Below, piece by piece: positions 11,355 through 21,542 of a stretch of 64,000 nt of DNA. Location: assembly GCA_026419775.2 (NCBI GenBank), contig JAOPGA020000365.1, positions 29,392 to 93,391 on the forward strand. Direction: 5' to 3'. Position numbers and translations under genes: made by a program. The notes under the pieces are model-generated. The model was not told the origin of the DNA, searched no databases, and saw nothing but the letters and a program-made list of their open reading frames with translations. The DNA is from Acrasis kona. Its lineage: Eukaryota > Heterolobosea > Eutetramitea > Acrasida > Acrasidae. Position 1 is the stretch's first letter, and each line of letters starts with the position of its first letter.

Positions 11355-12161
11355 ATGAACTCTGATCAAATACTCTATGGTGCAGTAAAGAAGGTTGGTG
11401 AGGATTTCTATGTGGAGAAGTCGAAGTTCAAAGGAAAGGACTATAAAAGCGCTGTATTGTCGATCATCAAGCCTGAACAAATGAAACCATTTCAAACTTA
11501 TAGTTTTCCACTGAATAAAACGTAAGTAGCAGCATAGAATCATACATGAATATTAAAGCGATGCTTCACAAGTAATGTATGTCATAATGGCTCAAGAAAG
11601 AAACGACAGATGGATGTATTTTTGTATCGCCACAAGCAATTATAAAAAAAGAATTTGTGAGAGATTTGTTCAAGAGTTACGGACATTGCACTTCAAAAAA
11701 CAATACACGAACGACGTAAAATTCTTGGAAAAGATGATTAGGGATAACATTGCATTTTACAACCAACCAAAAAAAAGAGGTGTGGACATTATATCAGAAT
11801 GTGAAGATCTAATACAAAAAAGAACCGAAGAGGTGAATGCGATTATAGGTAATTTGAAGCTGCTTTTAAATTTAAACTAATTTCAGATAAAACCCTGGAG
11901 AGTGGAGAACTTATAGAAGTTGCTATTTTAAAAACGGATGATCTTGTAGAAAATGCGAGGAGAATGAAGTCTAACTCTACAAAGTTGAAAAAAGCTGCAT
12001 TTTCAAAAGCTATGTGGGGTGCAATTTGTGGCATCGCCACACTTTTAATATTGACAGTCTTGCTAATCATAGTAATAACCATTGAAATGGTGGGAGTTAA
12101 TGAGACAGTAGGACTTCTGATCCCCTCATCTACATCTTCTAATTCTACTTCGAACGATTAG
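11355..12161 (+). CDS. Longin-domain SNARE (VAMP7-like) with non-arginine zero layer
   Basis: Exons 11355-11521, 11559-11848 and 11887-12161 (introns 37 and 38 nt) give 243 residues. An N-terminal longin fold (ILYGAVKKVGEDFYVEKS to ~residue 125) is followed by a ~60-residue coiled SNARE motif (VDIISECEDLIQKRTEEVNAI to TDDLVENARRMKSN) and a C-terminal hydrophobic anchor (WGAICGIATLLILTVLLIIVITI) with a short luminal tail bearing NET, NST-like sequons. This is the architecture of VAMP7/Ykt6-class vesicle SNAREs with a true membrane anchor. Aligning to VAMP7, the position of the conserved zero-layer Arg (E-R-G-E) is occupied by Ser (E-S-G-E), so it is not a canonical R-SNARE. It probably acts in endolysosomal or exocytic fusion. 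Confidence 0.8.
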
Positions 12162-12610
12162 GGACTTTTTAACCAGACTTTTAAATCAAATGTACAAATA
12201 AACATCAAGTTATTAGTTATTAGATCTATCCATTAACTAGTTGCTCAAACATAGTAGATCTGAACTCCTAAGATCATTTTGCGAAAGGCAACGGACAATT
12301 TGCGATCGTAGTTGTATTTTTTGCATTGTAGTTCGACATTGATTGACACTTATTGACCCATATTTTCTAGCAATAGGACAGAAGACCGCTTGTTGACAAT
12401 TGAGTTATACCCAATGTCGGTGTATTAAAAGTTTCCATACAGGTGGACGTCTTAGTACTTTTCTTGTTGCTTTAAATACCATCATAATTTTAATACCACC
12501 GCCAGAAACAACTGTTCTGCGTACATAGGCACATTCTGCGGACATGGGCATATTCTCCTAGGCCCAATCAAAAAGAGAAAATCTGTACAGCTTTGTACAA
12601 ACTAAATCAA
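12162..12610. other. Intergenic stretch, no gene seen
   Basis: About 450 bp between the SNARE gene and aspartate aminotransferase. It is AT-rich with an AATAAA signal for the upstream gene (CAAATAAACATC near 12200). I see no ORF with coding character, no tRNA cloverleaf and no convincing repeat; ATTCTGCG occurs near 12533 and similar short words recur nearby. It likely holds the promoter and 5' UTR of the next gene. An in-frame TTG at 12593 is not used as a start here. Confidence 0.4.
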
Positions 12611-14002
12611 ATGAATCAATCAACCGCAGAGAACAGGATCAAAGTACTATCACAACAGATAGAACCGTCCAACGAAGAGCGCCTTCATCAACTTACAATA
12701 AATTCAACTTTAGGAAGTAAAGACAAACAAATGAGTGGAGTGTTTGGAGAAATAGAAGTAGCACCAAGAGACCCTATCTTGGGATTAAATGCAGCCTTCA
12801 AGGAAGACAAATCCCCAAAGAAGGTTAACTTGGGTGTCGGAGCTTACCGCACTGAGGATGGAAAGCCCTTGGTACTTCCCGTTGTCCGCAAGGTAGAGCA
12901 AAAGATGTTGGACCTCGGATTTGACAAGGAATACATTCCTCAGTCCGGTCTTCCAGAATTCCAAAAAGTCTCCCCCTTACTCCTATTTGGTAAGGATAGC
13001 CCCGCGATCAAGGAAAATAGAGTATGTATACATTGTAGTTGAATTATTCTAACCTTCTAGCTTGCATGCTTGCAAACCCTTTCAGGAACAGGAGCTCTTC
13101 GCGTAGGATGCGAGTTTGTACAAAAGTTCTTACCCAAGGGAACGACCGTTTACGTTCCCAACCCAACATGGGGCAACCATTATAGCGTCATCGAAAGCGC
13201 TGGCCTAAAAGCAGGAAAGTACAGGTACCTAAACAAGGACACAATGAAGGTAGACATTGATGGTCTATTGGAGGATGTAAACAATGCCCCAGACCACTCT
13301 GTCATTTTGCTTCACGTCTGCGCACACAACCCCACTGGTGTTGATCCAACAAAAGACGACTGGAAGAAGATTGCAGAGGTCATCAAAAAGAAGAACCACT
13401 TAACTTTCTTCGACAGCGCATACCAAGGATTTGCCTCTGGTGATTTGGACAAGGACGCATTCAGTGTTAGACTTTTCGTCGATCAGGGTTTGGAGTTGAT
13501 GGCTGCACAATCCTACGCCAAGAACTTTGGTCTTTACGGAGAGCGTATTGGAGCCATCAGCTTTGTGTGCAAGGATGCCAAGAAAGCAGAGGCCATCTTG
13601 TCTCAAGTCAATCGCATCATTCGTGCCATGTACAGTTCTCCACCCCTACACGGAGCAAGAATTGTAGCTTTGACACTTGGCGACGACTCTCTTCTTTCAG
13701 AGTGGAAGAAGGATTTGGAGGGAATGGCCAACCGCATCATTGAGATGAGGACTGCGCTTTTGGAAGGATTACAAAAGAAGAAGACACCAAGTCCAACAAA
13801 GGATGGAACCTGGAAACACGTCGTCGAACAAATTGGAATGTTTTCATTCACAGGTTTGGACAATGCTCAAGTCAAGAGGCTAATAGACGAACACCACATC
13901 TACTTGACTAGCGACGGAAGAATCAGTATGGCAGGAATCAATCCCTCAAATGTAGAGTACATTGTCAATGCTATCGATGAGGTGGTGAGACATAAATATT
14001 AA
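12611..14002 (+). CDS. AAT: Aspartate aminotransferase
   Basis: Two exons, 12611-13021 and 13061-14002, joined over a 39-nt GTATGT intron in phase 0, giving 450 residues. The fold type I PLP motifs are clear: [14 protein letters not shown] near the N-terminus, [10 protein letters not shown] after the join, [23 protein letters not shown], the PLP-lysine motif [13 protein letters not shown] (Lys about residue 291), and the substrate-binding region ending in [16 protein letters not shown]. It interconverts aspartate plus 2-oxoglutarate with oxaloacetate plus glutamate. The N-terminus carries about 40 residues before MSGVFGEI, where cytosolic enzymes usually begin. The extension is polar and acidic-plus-basic, not clearly a mitochondrial presequence, so initiation at the inner Met (12731) is possible. 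Confidence 0.95.
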
Positions 14003-14277
14003 ATAAACGGTCGGTTTTCATAACAAACTTCTACCACCTTTTAAAGTCACCGTTGAGCTCGTATATAGTTTGATTTATTCAAAACGGTCTTGTGGTGCAA
14101 AAGGAATAGCAATGATAATGTGAAAGATGCCAAGGAGTGGAATCTTGCTCAAAGGAATCTTCTGAGTCTTATCGAGAAGGATATACGGAAATTATGATTT
14201 TGACATTTAAAATAAATTTTCTATTCCTGGTTTCCGCAGCTTTCAATAATTTTTCATTCCACAACATTGCATGAATC

Positions 14278-14652
14278 ATGCAAAACAAAAATTCAATAGG
14301 TCCACCACAAGAAGATATCAAGTTCATAGGGTATGATCACACCAAGGAAACAGAAAAAACACATATAAGAGGCAGACCACCACAACTGGAGAAAAACGAC
14401 GTCCTAAAATATTTACATTTACCTCAACATGAAGCATGCTTACTTTTAGGAATAAGTTTGTCGACACTTAAAAGAAAATTCTATGAGCTCGGTATTGGTA
14501 AGTGGCCAAGTAAATCAGAAAGAGCGGCGCGGAAAGAGAGGCCGATGAGTATAGAGGCTATTTTGAACAAAGAATTCCTTGACGAGAAGGACACAACAAA
14601 TTTAAAGGGAAGTAAGATACCGTGGCTTGTGGAGGCAGCAAAATCTAAATGA
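14278..14652 (+). CDS. Small RWP-RK-domain protein
   Basis: A 124-residue single-exon ORF. Residues ~45-90 match an RWP-RK DNA-binding domain: HLPQHEACLLLGISLSTLKRKFYELGIGKWPSK, i.e. the helix-turn-helix with LKRKF and a terminal KWPSK in place of RWP(Y/H)RK. RWP-RK factors regulate nitrogen responses and gamete identity in plants and algae and occur in several amoebae. Here the domain is almost the whole protein: there is no PB1 or GAF region. The C-terminus is charged. Function is unknown; transcription factor is inference from the fold. The start ATG at 14278 is preceded by an out-of-frame ATG at 14271. Confidence 0.75.
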   Translation: MQNKNSIGPPQEDIKFIGYDHTKETEKTHIRGRPPQLEKNDVLKYLHLPQHEACLLLGISLSTLKRKFYELGIGKWPSKSERAARKERPMSIEAILNKEFLDEKDTTNLKGSKIPWLVEAAKSK

Positions 14653-15165
14653 TTGTACAATATGGCAAAACTTGCAAGAATTTTATAAGAGGTCCCCTCT
14701 CCAACAACAATAAAAACTTCAAATAATTTAGATTCTACCGAAATCTCCTTTTTTATCATTAGAATCAATTCGAATTGCTCCTGCAACCATACTTGGGTTT
14801 TTTAACAAAACTTAAATTAAGTATGCGCACTGCACACGACGCTCTTTTATTTTATTATGGTAATCATACTTGATATTTCATCTTACAATAAAGATGGATG
14901 CAATAGTTTACGAATCGAACACAAGCATCAAATTAAGAATGTAGTTAAAATTTTACCTATATGATTATAGAATAGAACACAATCGCACTAAGTCTGGGTA
15001 GGCGAAGAAATTTTTTTGTATATAGCATTTAACCATTTAAGTATCAGATAAACAAGCCCACTCGTACAGTTTTAAATGAAACGTTTGTACTCAAGAAGAA
15101 TATGGTGCATCTCACATCTTTTTAACTTTGATCATTTTTTGTAAATCCATCAATTTGATTTTACA
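14653..15165. other. Intergenic stretch, no gene seen
   Basis: About 510 bp, AT-rich. It contains short AATAAA-like signals (ACAACAATAAAAAC near 14705) suited to the 3' end of the RWP-RK gene, and the 5' flank of SEC11. No coding frame with plausible composition, tRNA or repeat was recognised. Confidence 0.4.
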
Positions 15166-15820
15166 ATGGACACGTTTAATGCCATCAGGGGGATGAACAA
15201 GAGGGAGTTCGCCTCTCAAACAGTTTCTCTATTGTATGTGGTCGCATCAGCACTTGTTATTTGGAAGATGCTTTCGGTAGTAACAGATTGCGAAAGCCCT
15301 ATCGTTGTTGTTTTAACGTAATTAATTAAGAACACTAACAAGCTAAATATCATAGTGGTTCAATGGAACCAGCATTCTGGAGAGGAGATATTTTGTTCTT
15401 ATACATGGGTAAGGAACCCTTCCAAGTTGGTGACATTGTGGTGTATAAACAACCGGGCAAAGAAATACCAATTGTTCATCGTAATTTAAACTTGCCACCC
15501 AAACTTACTTTAACTTTGTATAGGACTGACAACGCTCCACGTAGACAACAAAGGACGAGTTAAAATGCTAACAAAGGGCGATAACAATCACTCCAACGAT
15601 CGTTATGGAATCTATAATCAAGACATTTGGTGGCTTGAAAGAGAACACATCATTGGGCGTGTGAAAGGGTAATTTTCAATCATTTCCATGACAGCTTACA
15701 GAGAGTAGATATTTACCTTACGTTGGAATGGTAACCATCATCATGAACGACTACCCCATGGTCAAATTCGCAGTAATCGGAATTTTAGCAATCATGACAT
15801 TAACAAGCAAAGAACAATAA
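15166..15820 (+). CDS. SEC11: Signal peptidase complex catalytic subunit SEC11
   Basis: Four exons (15166-15317, 15356-15480, 15524-15668, 15709-15820) with introns of 38, 43 and 40 nt give 177 residues, the normal SEC11 size. One N-terminal membrane helix ([17 protein letters not shown]) precedes the catalytic serine in TGSMEPAF (Ser ~53), then VGDIVVYK, the catalytic His in IVHR (His ~92), and KGDNN supplying the Asp (~112). A C-terminal hydrophobic segment follows [10 protein letters not shown]. The Ser-His-Asp arrangement marks the eukaryotic ER enzyme, which removes signal peptides in the SPC. The VHR codon and the TGS codon are both split by introns, which strongly supports the joins. 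It converges on the ER DnaJ gene, 13 bp apart. Confidence 0.95.
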
Positions 15821-15833
15821 AAATCTTTACATT

Positions 15834-17365
15834 TTAAAAGTTGAATTGGAAACCACCTTGTTGTCCGAATCCTCCAAAATTAAATCCAGGGAAACCCTGT
15901 TGGAAGTGGTGATGGCCTTGGTGTCCTCCTGGTCCTCCTCCAGGTTGACCAAAGTCATAATCACCCCGATCGTACTGTTGTCTCTTCTCATCATTGGTCA
16001 ACACTTCGTAAGCCTCTGTTACTTCCTTAAACTTCTTTTCGGCCTTCTTCGCTTCCTCCGGCGATGCTTTCCGCATGCGATCAGGATGGATCTTCATGAC
16101 CAACTTGTTGTAAGCCTTCTTAATGTCCTTCTTGTTAATGTTCCTTGCATCCTTCTTGTCGAAACCCAAAGCCTTGTAATAATCCTTCTGGGCCTTGACT
16201 CTCTTGATGCGTTCCATGCGTTGTTGTAAATCATTCAACAACTGATGATGTTTTTGTCCTTCTGCTTTTTTGGCTTCCTCTGCATCCGAATGTGCCTTGT
16301 CCTCATCATCAGCAGTCAAATAAATGTTGGCGCGATGAATCAAACACTCGGTGTGGTACTCTCCTGATTTCAGCTCCTCGTCGTCAATCACGCTGGTGCA
16401 CATCTTGACACCTGCATCATGTAGCGATTCATTTCTCTCCACTAACTCTGCATAACAGTGACACATTTTCGTTCTGACCTCTGCGTCGTTAAACATTCCT
16501 ACGTCCTTGTGCTTATCGCTTAGTTTTACAAACTCTTCGAATTCACGAAGAGCGGATAAGTAATTTCTCTGATCGTAGAATTGAGTCGCACGCTGATACA
16601 CGGCCTCACATGCTTTAATGTGTTTCCATAAAGTTTTACATTGTCTGTTGTCGGGGTCGGTCTTTAGGCATCTATCCTTTAGTAGGTCTTTAGCTTTATC
16701 GACAGCTCCCAAGTGGTACAGATATTTGCTGTATAATAGGATGGCATCAATGTTTTGCGGCATCTTTTGATAAAAACTGTTTTGATCTCCATCTGAACTA
16801 AAGGAAACAACCTGGCGCCAAGTGCACATTTGACACGCTCCAAGCGTATCGGTATACTCTCTTTGGCTTCCTTGAGCACCTCAGTTAGAAGAGCGACGCA
16901 TGAAGTGTGGTTTTGAGCTGCGGTGGCTTCTTTGTATTGCTCAGCAACTTGGTTAACTCTTTTCAGCTTGTCAGCAGCATCCTTGTCATCTGGCTTTAAT
17001 TCAAGAACTGTTTTGAATGCCTCAGAGGCTTGATCAAATTCACCCAGTAGTAAGCTAACTCTTCCGTGCAATTGGTGCGCTTGAATGCTGCTTGGGGTCA
17101 ACTTGACAAGATTGTTGAGGTCAGCATTTGCGAATGCGTACTGTTTGTTTAAAGTATAGGCTTCGGCTCTTTTGTTTATTGCCCTTGAATTTTCACGATC
17201 AACTTCAAGTGCTTCCGAATATTGCTTTATAGCTTCTGAATATCCACCGCTTGAGAGCGCTTTATCACCCAAAACTATGTAATGATCTGGTGGAAATACT
17301 TTCTTCGCACTATCTGCTGCAACAAAAGTAGCAATCAAGAGAATGCCTATAATGAGTTCCTTCAT
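15834..17365 (-). CDS. ER-lumenal TPR-J co-chaperone (DNAJC3/P58IPK-like)
   Basis: Two frames make one protein of about 495 residues. The signal peptide is [19 protein letters not shown]. Tandem TPRs follow ([32 protein letters not shown] and onward), then a C-terminal J domain (DYYKALGF...[20 protein letters not shown] intact, [19 protein letters not shown]) and a Gly/His/Phe-rich tail. This order is that of P58IPK, which feeds unfolded lumenal clients to BiP. The frame changes around 16793-16836. A 44-nt GTGTCA...TTCAG intron in that interval restores frame and is of ordinary size here, but a 35-nt alternative with the same acceptor or a simple indel are also possible. The tail lacks an obvious KDEL-type signal. 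Partner SEC11 lies immediately convergent. Confidence 0.88.
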
Positions 17366-17498
17366 ACTGTCACAATTTATTCTTCAAAACGTGTCCAAAT
17401 TGGTCAACCCAACATCAAAGTTACAATCTGTGATGAAAAGTTAGTACCCATTCAGATTGATAACACCAACACACAGAAAGATTAAAAGACAACTTTAT

Positions 17499-18270
17499 TT
17501 AATCGCTGTGTTCTTCTTCGGACACGTACGATTCCCCTTGATTCTTCTTTAATGTACTCCATAAATGTCTGGCCAGTACTATTTTCTGTGCCGACAGAGT
17601 ATCCCCACCTGAACTACTTAACTCTTGGTTAAACTCTCTTTCATATTCACTCTGTGCTACAACGCTGAAATTAACAATTTGATTTGTACCTTCATCTTCT
17701 CTGTTAATTTCGCCTTGAATTGCCTTCTTGTACAACTCAGCTACTTGCTCAAGTGTCAAACCAACGCCAACTTCGACTTTCTTTTTGAATTGCTGCGCCA
17801 CGTCGTTGGTTTCTCTTGCAAGGTATTCTTCCAAACTTGTCGCTTGAAGCAGTTTGGATATGACTTGATGAGTAGAGACTACAAGGTCAGCCAGTAACTT
17901 GCTGCTACGTTGCTCTTTGTTGTACAGATTTTTCAAAAAATCTGTATCAGCATAGTACGATTTTCTCAAAGATTCAAGATGCTGATCAACATTCTGAGAG
18001 GCATCCTTTTTTCTGTTTTGTACACCCGTAATCATTTTTTGTAATTCTCTCAGAACTGGGGCCTACAAAGGTTTATGATACTCTATTGGAACTTCTTACG
18101 TGAGCTTTCGATAATATGCGAATAATTGCTTGACGGTCATTGACCGATAATGTTGAAAAGTTCACGATGGATTTATCGAGTTCGGCTACCTCTGCATTTG
18201 CAACAGGTGGTTTGACTGCGTACGATCTTTTCGAAACGTTAATCAATCGATTGATGCTCCTACTCATCAT
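17499..18270 (-). CDS. Probable mitochondrial coiled-coil protein, unknown
   Basis: Exons 18100-18270 and 17499-18062 (37-nt intron, phase 0) give 244 residues. The N-terminus MMSRSINRLINVSKRSYAVKPP is Arg/Ser-rich with a typical RSYA cleavage context, so a mitochondrial presequence is likely. The remainder is helical and charged (SLRKSYYADTDFLKNLYNKEQRSS, VAQQFKKKVEVGVGLTLEQVAELYKKA) and ends acidic. I do not recognise the family; a lineage-specific subunit of a respiratory or ATP-synthase complex is a guess only. It is divergent from the next gene with 32 bp between ATGs. Confidence 0.65.
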
Positions 18271-18302
18271 CTTTTTGTTTTGTTGTTATGATCAACTGAG
18301 AG

Positions 18303-18692
18303 ATGAACATTTCACGAAGTGATGTGGTTGAAGCGATAAATGAAAGCACAAACTCACCTAAAATGAGAAAGTTTTTTGAATTATTAGATAACGATTACTC
18401 GTATTTCAATGTATCTAACAAAGAAGAACTTCAACATAGAATCAATTTAGCGAAGGGAAAATACTTTCAAAGAATGAGGGCTCAACAACCTCAGGCGGTT
18501 CACAACAATATTAAAAAGTCTCATAGAACAAAGGAAATTGAACTGGTAAGAAATACATCATTATCAACAAGGACAGTTCTACCAATAACGACCGCTTTTT
18601 CTTTCGGAATCTTGACAACTACCATAACACAATCTTCGATTAGACTTTTAATGTCGCTAGTGTCCTGGGCACTATCACTCGCTAGGCGATAA
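18303..18692 (+). CDS. Small unknown protein with C-terminal hydrophobic segment
   Basis: A 129-residue ORF beginning 32 bp from the divergent mitochondrial gene. The N-terminal 75 residues are charged and helical (DVVEAINESTNSPKMRKFFE). The C-terminal ~45 residues are Ser/Thr/Leu-rich and hydrophobic (TVLPITTAFSFGILTTTITQ, then LLMSLVSWALSLARR), consistent with one or two membrane passes or a tail anchor. No family recognised. Confidence 0.5.
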   Translation: MNISRSDVVEAINESTNSPKMRKFFELLDNDYSYFNVSNKEELQHRINLAKGKYFQRMRAQQPQAVHNNIKKSHRTKEIELVRNTSLSTRTVLPITTAFSFGILTTTITQSSIRLLMSLVSWALSLARR

Positions 18693-18712
18693 TTTTAAAG
18701 ACTCTCAGTCGT

Positions 18713-18862
18713 ATGATATCAGGAGTGTCTGTACTCAATTACCACTTTATTAGAGATTATTTGTGTGCCGGTTACATAATAAAATTCATGCCTTTCATAT
18801 TGTTACTTGTTGTTCTTGCTGTTCTGGTTTGTTTAATGGCGCCAACTTATCGGAATTCTTAA
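18713..18862 (+). CDS. Possible 49-residue single-pass micro-protein
   Basis: ATG at 18713, stop TAA at 18860-18862. The predicted peptide has a polar start and one strong hydrophobic segment (FMPFILLLVVLAVLVCLMAP). It lies between the 129-residue ORF and CCT2 on the same strand, in a stretch otherwise without a gene. Small membrane subunits of organelle complexes look like this, but no homology is recognised and the ORF is short enough to be chance. Confidence 0.3.
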   Translation: MISGVSVLNYHFIRDYLCAGYIIKFMPFILLLVVLAVLVCLMAPTYRNS

Positions 18863-18947
18863 TGATTACAAGATTACCTGGTTGCCAATCAGGAATTCCT
18901 CACAAGTTCAATCCATCCCGCGTTAAAAACAATAAGATCAACAAGAA

Positions 18948-20675
18948 ATGGTACGTATCACATGAGTTAAATTTGCAATAACATAATTAGGCTAACTTCG
19001 GAAACCCTGTACAAGTTCTTAACCCAGGAGGGTTTGAAGAAAAGGGTGAAATGGCACAGATGGTACATTATTAATCATTAAACGAATTTATTCACACACT
19101 CATTTTAGAGCAATTTGATCGGTGCCACAGCCTTAAGTGACTTGGTAAAGACAACGTACGGTCCAAAGGGAATGGATAAGATTCTTCAACCATCTGGAAG
19201 AGGACATTCTGATAAAGTACAAGTCACAAACGACGGTGCGACCATCATGAAGTCCATCATGGTACAGAACCCCGCAGCCAAGATTCTAATCGGTATGTTT
19301 CAATCCCATCACTTGGTGTCATGACACATCATCTATAGAGATTGCAAAGACACAGGACGACGAAGTAGGTGATGGAACCACATCAGTTGTTGTATTGTGC
19401 GGTGAACTATTACGCGGTGGAGAAAAGTTACTTCAACAAAAGATCCATCCACAAACCATCATAAGCGGATATCGTCTAGCCACAGATGTTGCGTACAAAG
19501 CACTTTGTGAGTCTTGCGTTGATCACGGAAAGGATAAAGAGGCGTTCAAGAAGGATCTCCTCAACATTGCACGCACAACGCTCAGCAGCAAAATTCTCCA
19601 ACAAGAAAAGGAGCACTTTGCCAACCTGGCCGTCGAAGCAGTTTTGAGATTAAACGGAAGCACAGACCTCAGCAGCATTCAAATATTACAAAAGCCAGGA
19701 GGAAGCATGAGAGATTCTTACTTGGACGAAGGTTACATTTTGGATAAATCATTCGGAGTAGGTCAACCACGCCGCATTGAGAATGCAAAGATCCTCGTGG
19801 CCAACACAGCCATGGACACCGATAAGATCAAAATCTATGGTGCCAAGGTCAAGACCAGCAGCATGGTCAAGATGGCAGAGATTGAGAAGGCCGAGAAGAG
19901 CAAGATGAAGCAAAAATGCGAAAAGATTGTGAGCCACGGAATCAACTTGTTCATCAACAGACAATTGATCTACGATTACCCACAAGAGTTCTTTGCCGAC
20001 AATGGCGTTGCAGCCATAGAGCACGCTGACTTTGAGGGAGTGGAGAGATTGGCATTGGTGTTGGGCGCTGATATCGTGAGCACCTTTGATCACCCAGAGA
20101 GCACCAAGTTGGGATCTGCCAAATTGGTCGAGGAGATTATGATCGGAGAAGATAAATTGATCAAGTTTAGCGGATGTGCTCGCAACGAAGCATGCACCAT
20201 CGTATTGAGAGGTGCCAACTCACACTTGCTTGCAGAGTCCGAGCGTAGTTTGCACGATGCCTTGTGCGTGTTGAGTCAAACGGTGAACGAGACCAGGACG
20301 GTGCTGGGCGGCGGGTGCAGCGAGATGATCATGGCCAAGGCCGTCACAGAGGCTGCCAAGAAGACTGCAGGTAAGCAGAGCATCGCCATGCAAGCCTTTG
20401 CAGATGCCCTCAAGCAAATGCCAACAGTGATTAGCGACAATGCTGGATTGGATAGCGCAGAGCTTGTGAGCGTATTGGAGGCCGAACACTACAAGGGCAA
20501 CAAGGACGCTGGATTAGACGTTAACATTGGCAGCGTTGGGAACATGAGAGATTTGGGTGTTACTGAGAGCTTTAAGGTGAAGCAGCAAGTCTTGTTGAGT
20601 GCTGCCGAAGCTGCAGAAATGATTCTTCGTGTAGACAATGTAATTCATGCTGCTCCTCGTGAGAGAAGGCAATAA
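18948..20675 (+). CDS. CCT2: T-complex protein 1 subunit beta (CCT2)
   Basis: Four coding exons: 18948-18950 (the ATG alone), 18991-19062, 19109-19292 and 19339-20675; introns are 40, 46 and 46 nt; total 531 residues. After the first intron the protein reads [21 protein letters not shown], the beta-subunit N-terminus. Group II chaperonin motifs are intact: [51 protein letters not shown], and the C-terminal region ending [27 protein letters not shown]-like and MDTDKIKI motifs identify the beta subunit. CCT folds actin, tubulin and WD40 proteins in the cytosol as a hetero-octameric double ring. The start exon is unusual: splicing occurs directly after the initiation codon. Confidence 0.95.
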
Positions 20676-20717
20676 ACCAATGTTGTACAAATTCTTTTTT
20701 TATTGTAAACAAGAATT

Positions 20718-21503
20718 ATGATTGCAGAAAGTGTTGTTGCGATTGTTGTTTGTTTGTTGACCCTGTGGCTTTATAGCGTGTTTGTAAAGGATGTTAGCAT
20801 CATCGATTCGTTTTGGGGAACGTGTTTTGTAATAACGTGTTGGATTGGTGTATTTTGTGGTGAGGGATCACTGGAAAGAAGAATATTCATAACAACATTG
20901 GTCACAATATGGGGACTTCGTCTCTCTATTCATCTACTCGTAAGAAACCATGGACAAGAAGAAGATTACCGTTATCAATCAATGCGCCAGAGAATTCCTT
21001 ACTTTAGATTTACTTCATTATTTGTAGTATTTGGGCTACAAGGATTTTTGGCCATCATTATATCAGCACCTTTGTACAATCAACTATCTTCTAAAACATC
21101 AGTTCCAACATCAACAGATGTAATTGGCCTAATGGTTTGGATATTCGGATTTGTTTTTGAAGCGATCGGTGACTACCAACTAACAGCGTTCAAATCAGAC
21201 AAAAAGAACAAAGGAAAATTGCTCACAACTGGAGTCTGGAAGTACACTCGTCATCCCAACTATTTTGGAGATGCCATGCAATGGTGGGCATACTACATTA
21301 CATCACTACCCGGTGGCTGGTGGACAATATTCAGTCCAGCTCTAATGACATTCCTACTTTTAAAAATATCTGGGGTGAGTCTACTAGAACAAAAGATGAG
21401 CAAATCAAAACCTGGATATGAACAGTATCAGAAAAACACAGGAGCTTTTCTACCAAGTTTAACAGCCATTGGAAAGGACCTCACAAGTATCTTGAACAAA
21501 TAA
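20718..21503 (+). CDS. DUF1295 (steroid 5-alpha-reductase-like) membrane protein
   Basis: A 261-residue intronless ORF with about six or seven membrane helices. Family landmarks include DVSIIDSFWG near the N-terminus, the WGLRLSIHLLVRNHGQEEDYRY segment and the C-terminal GVWKYTRHPNYFGDAMQWW, the NADPH-contacting motif shared with 5-alpha-reductases and sterol C14/C24 reductases. DUF1295 proteins are found across bacteria and eukaryotes; the substrate is unknown, probably a lipid or isoprenoid double bond. It starts 42 bp after CCT2 and converges on the histidine kinase gene. Confidence 0.88.
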   Translation: MIAESVVAIVVCLLTLWLYSVFVKDVSIIDSFWGTCFVITCWIGVFCGEGSLERRIFITTLVTIWGLRLSIHLLVRNHGQEEDYRYQSMRQRIPYFRFTSLFVVFGLQGFLAIIISAPLYNQLSSKTSVPTSTDVIGLMVWIFGFVFEAIGDYQLTAFKSDKKNKGKLLTTGVWKYTRHPNYFGDAMQWWAYYITSLPGGWWTIFSPALMTFLLLKISGVSLLEQKMSKSKPGYEQYQKNTGAFLPSLTAIGKDLTSILNK

Positions 21504-21542
21504 AAATCAAATTTAAAAAACACAAAATTTATTAACAAGAAT

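Noticed and set aside
12593-12610. Six extra N-terminal codons of aspartate aminotransferase beginning at TTG
   Set aside because: TTG is not a usual nuclear start codon; the first in-frame ATG is 12611.
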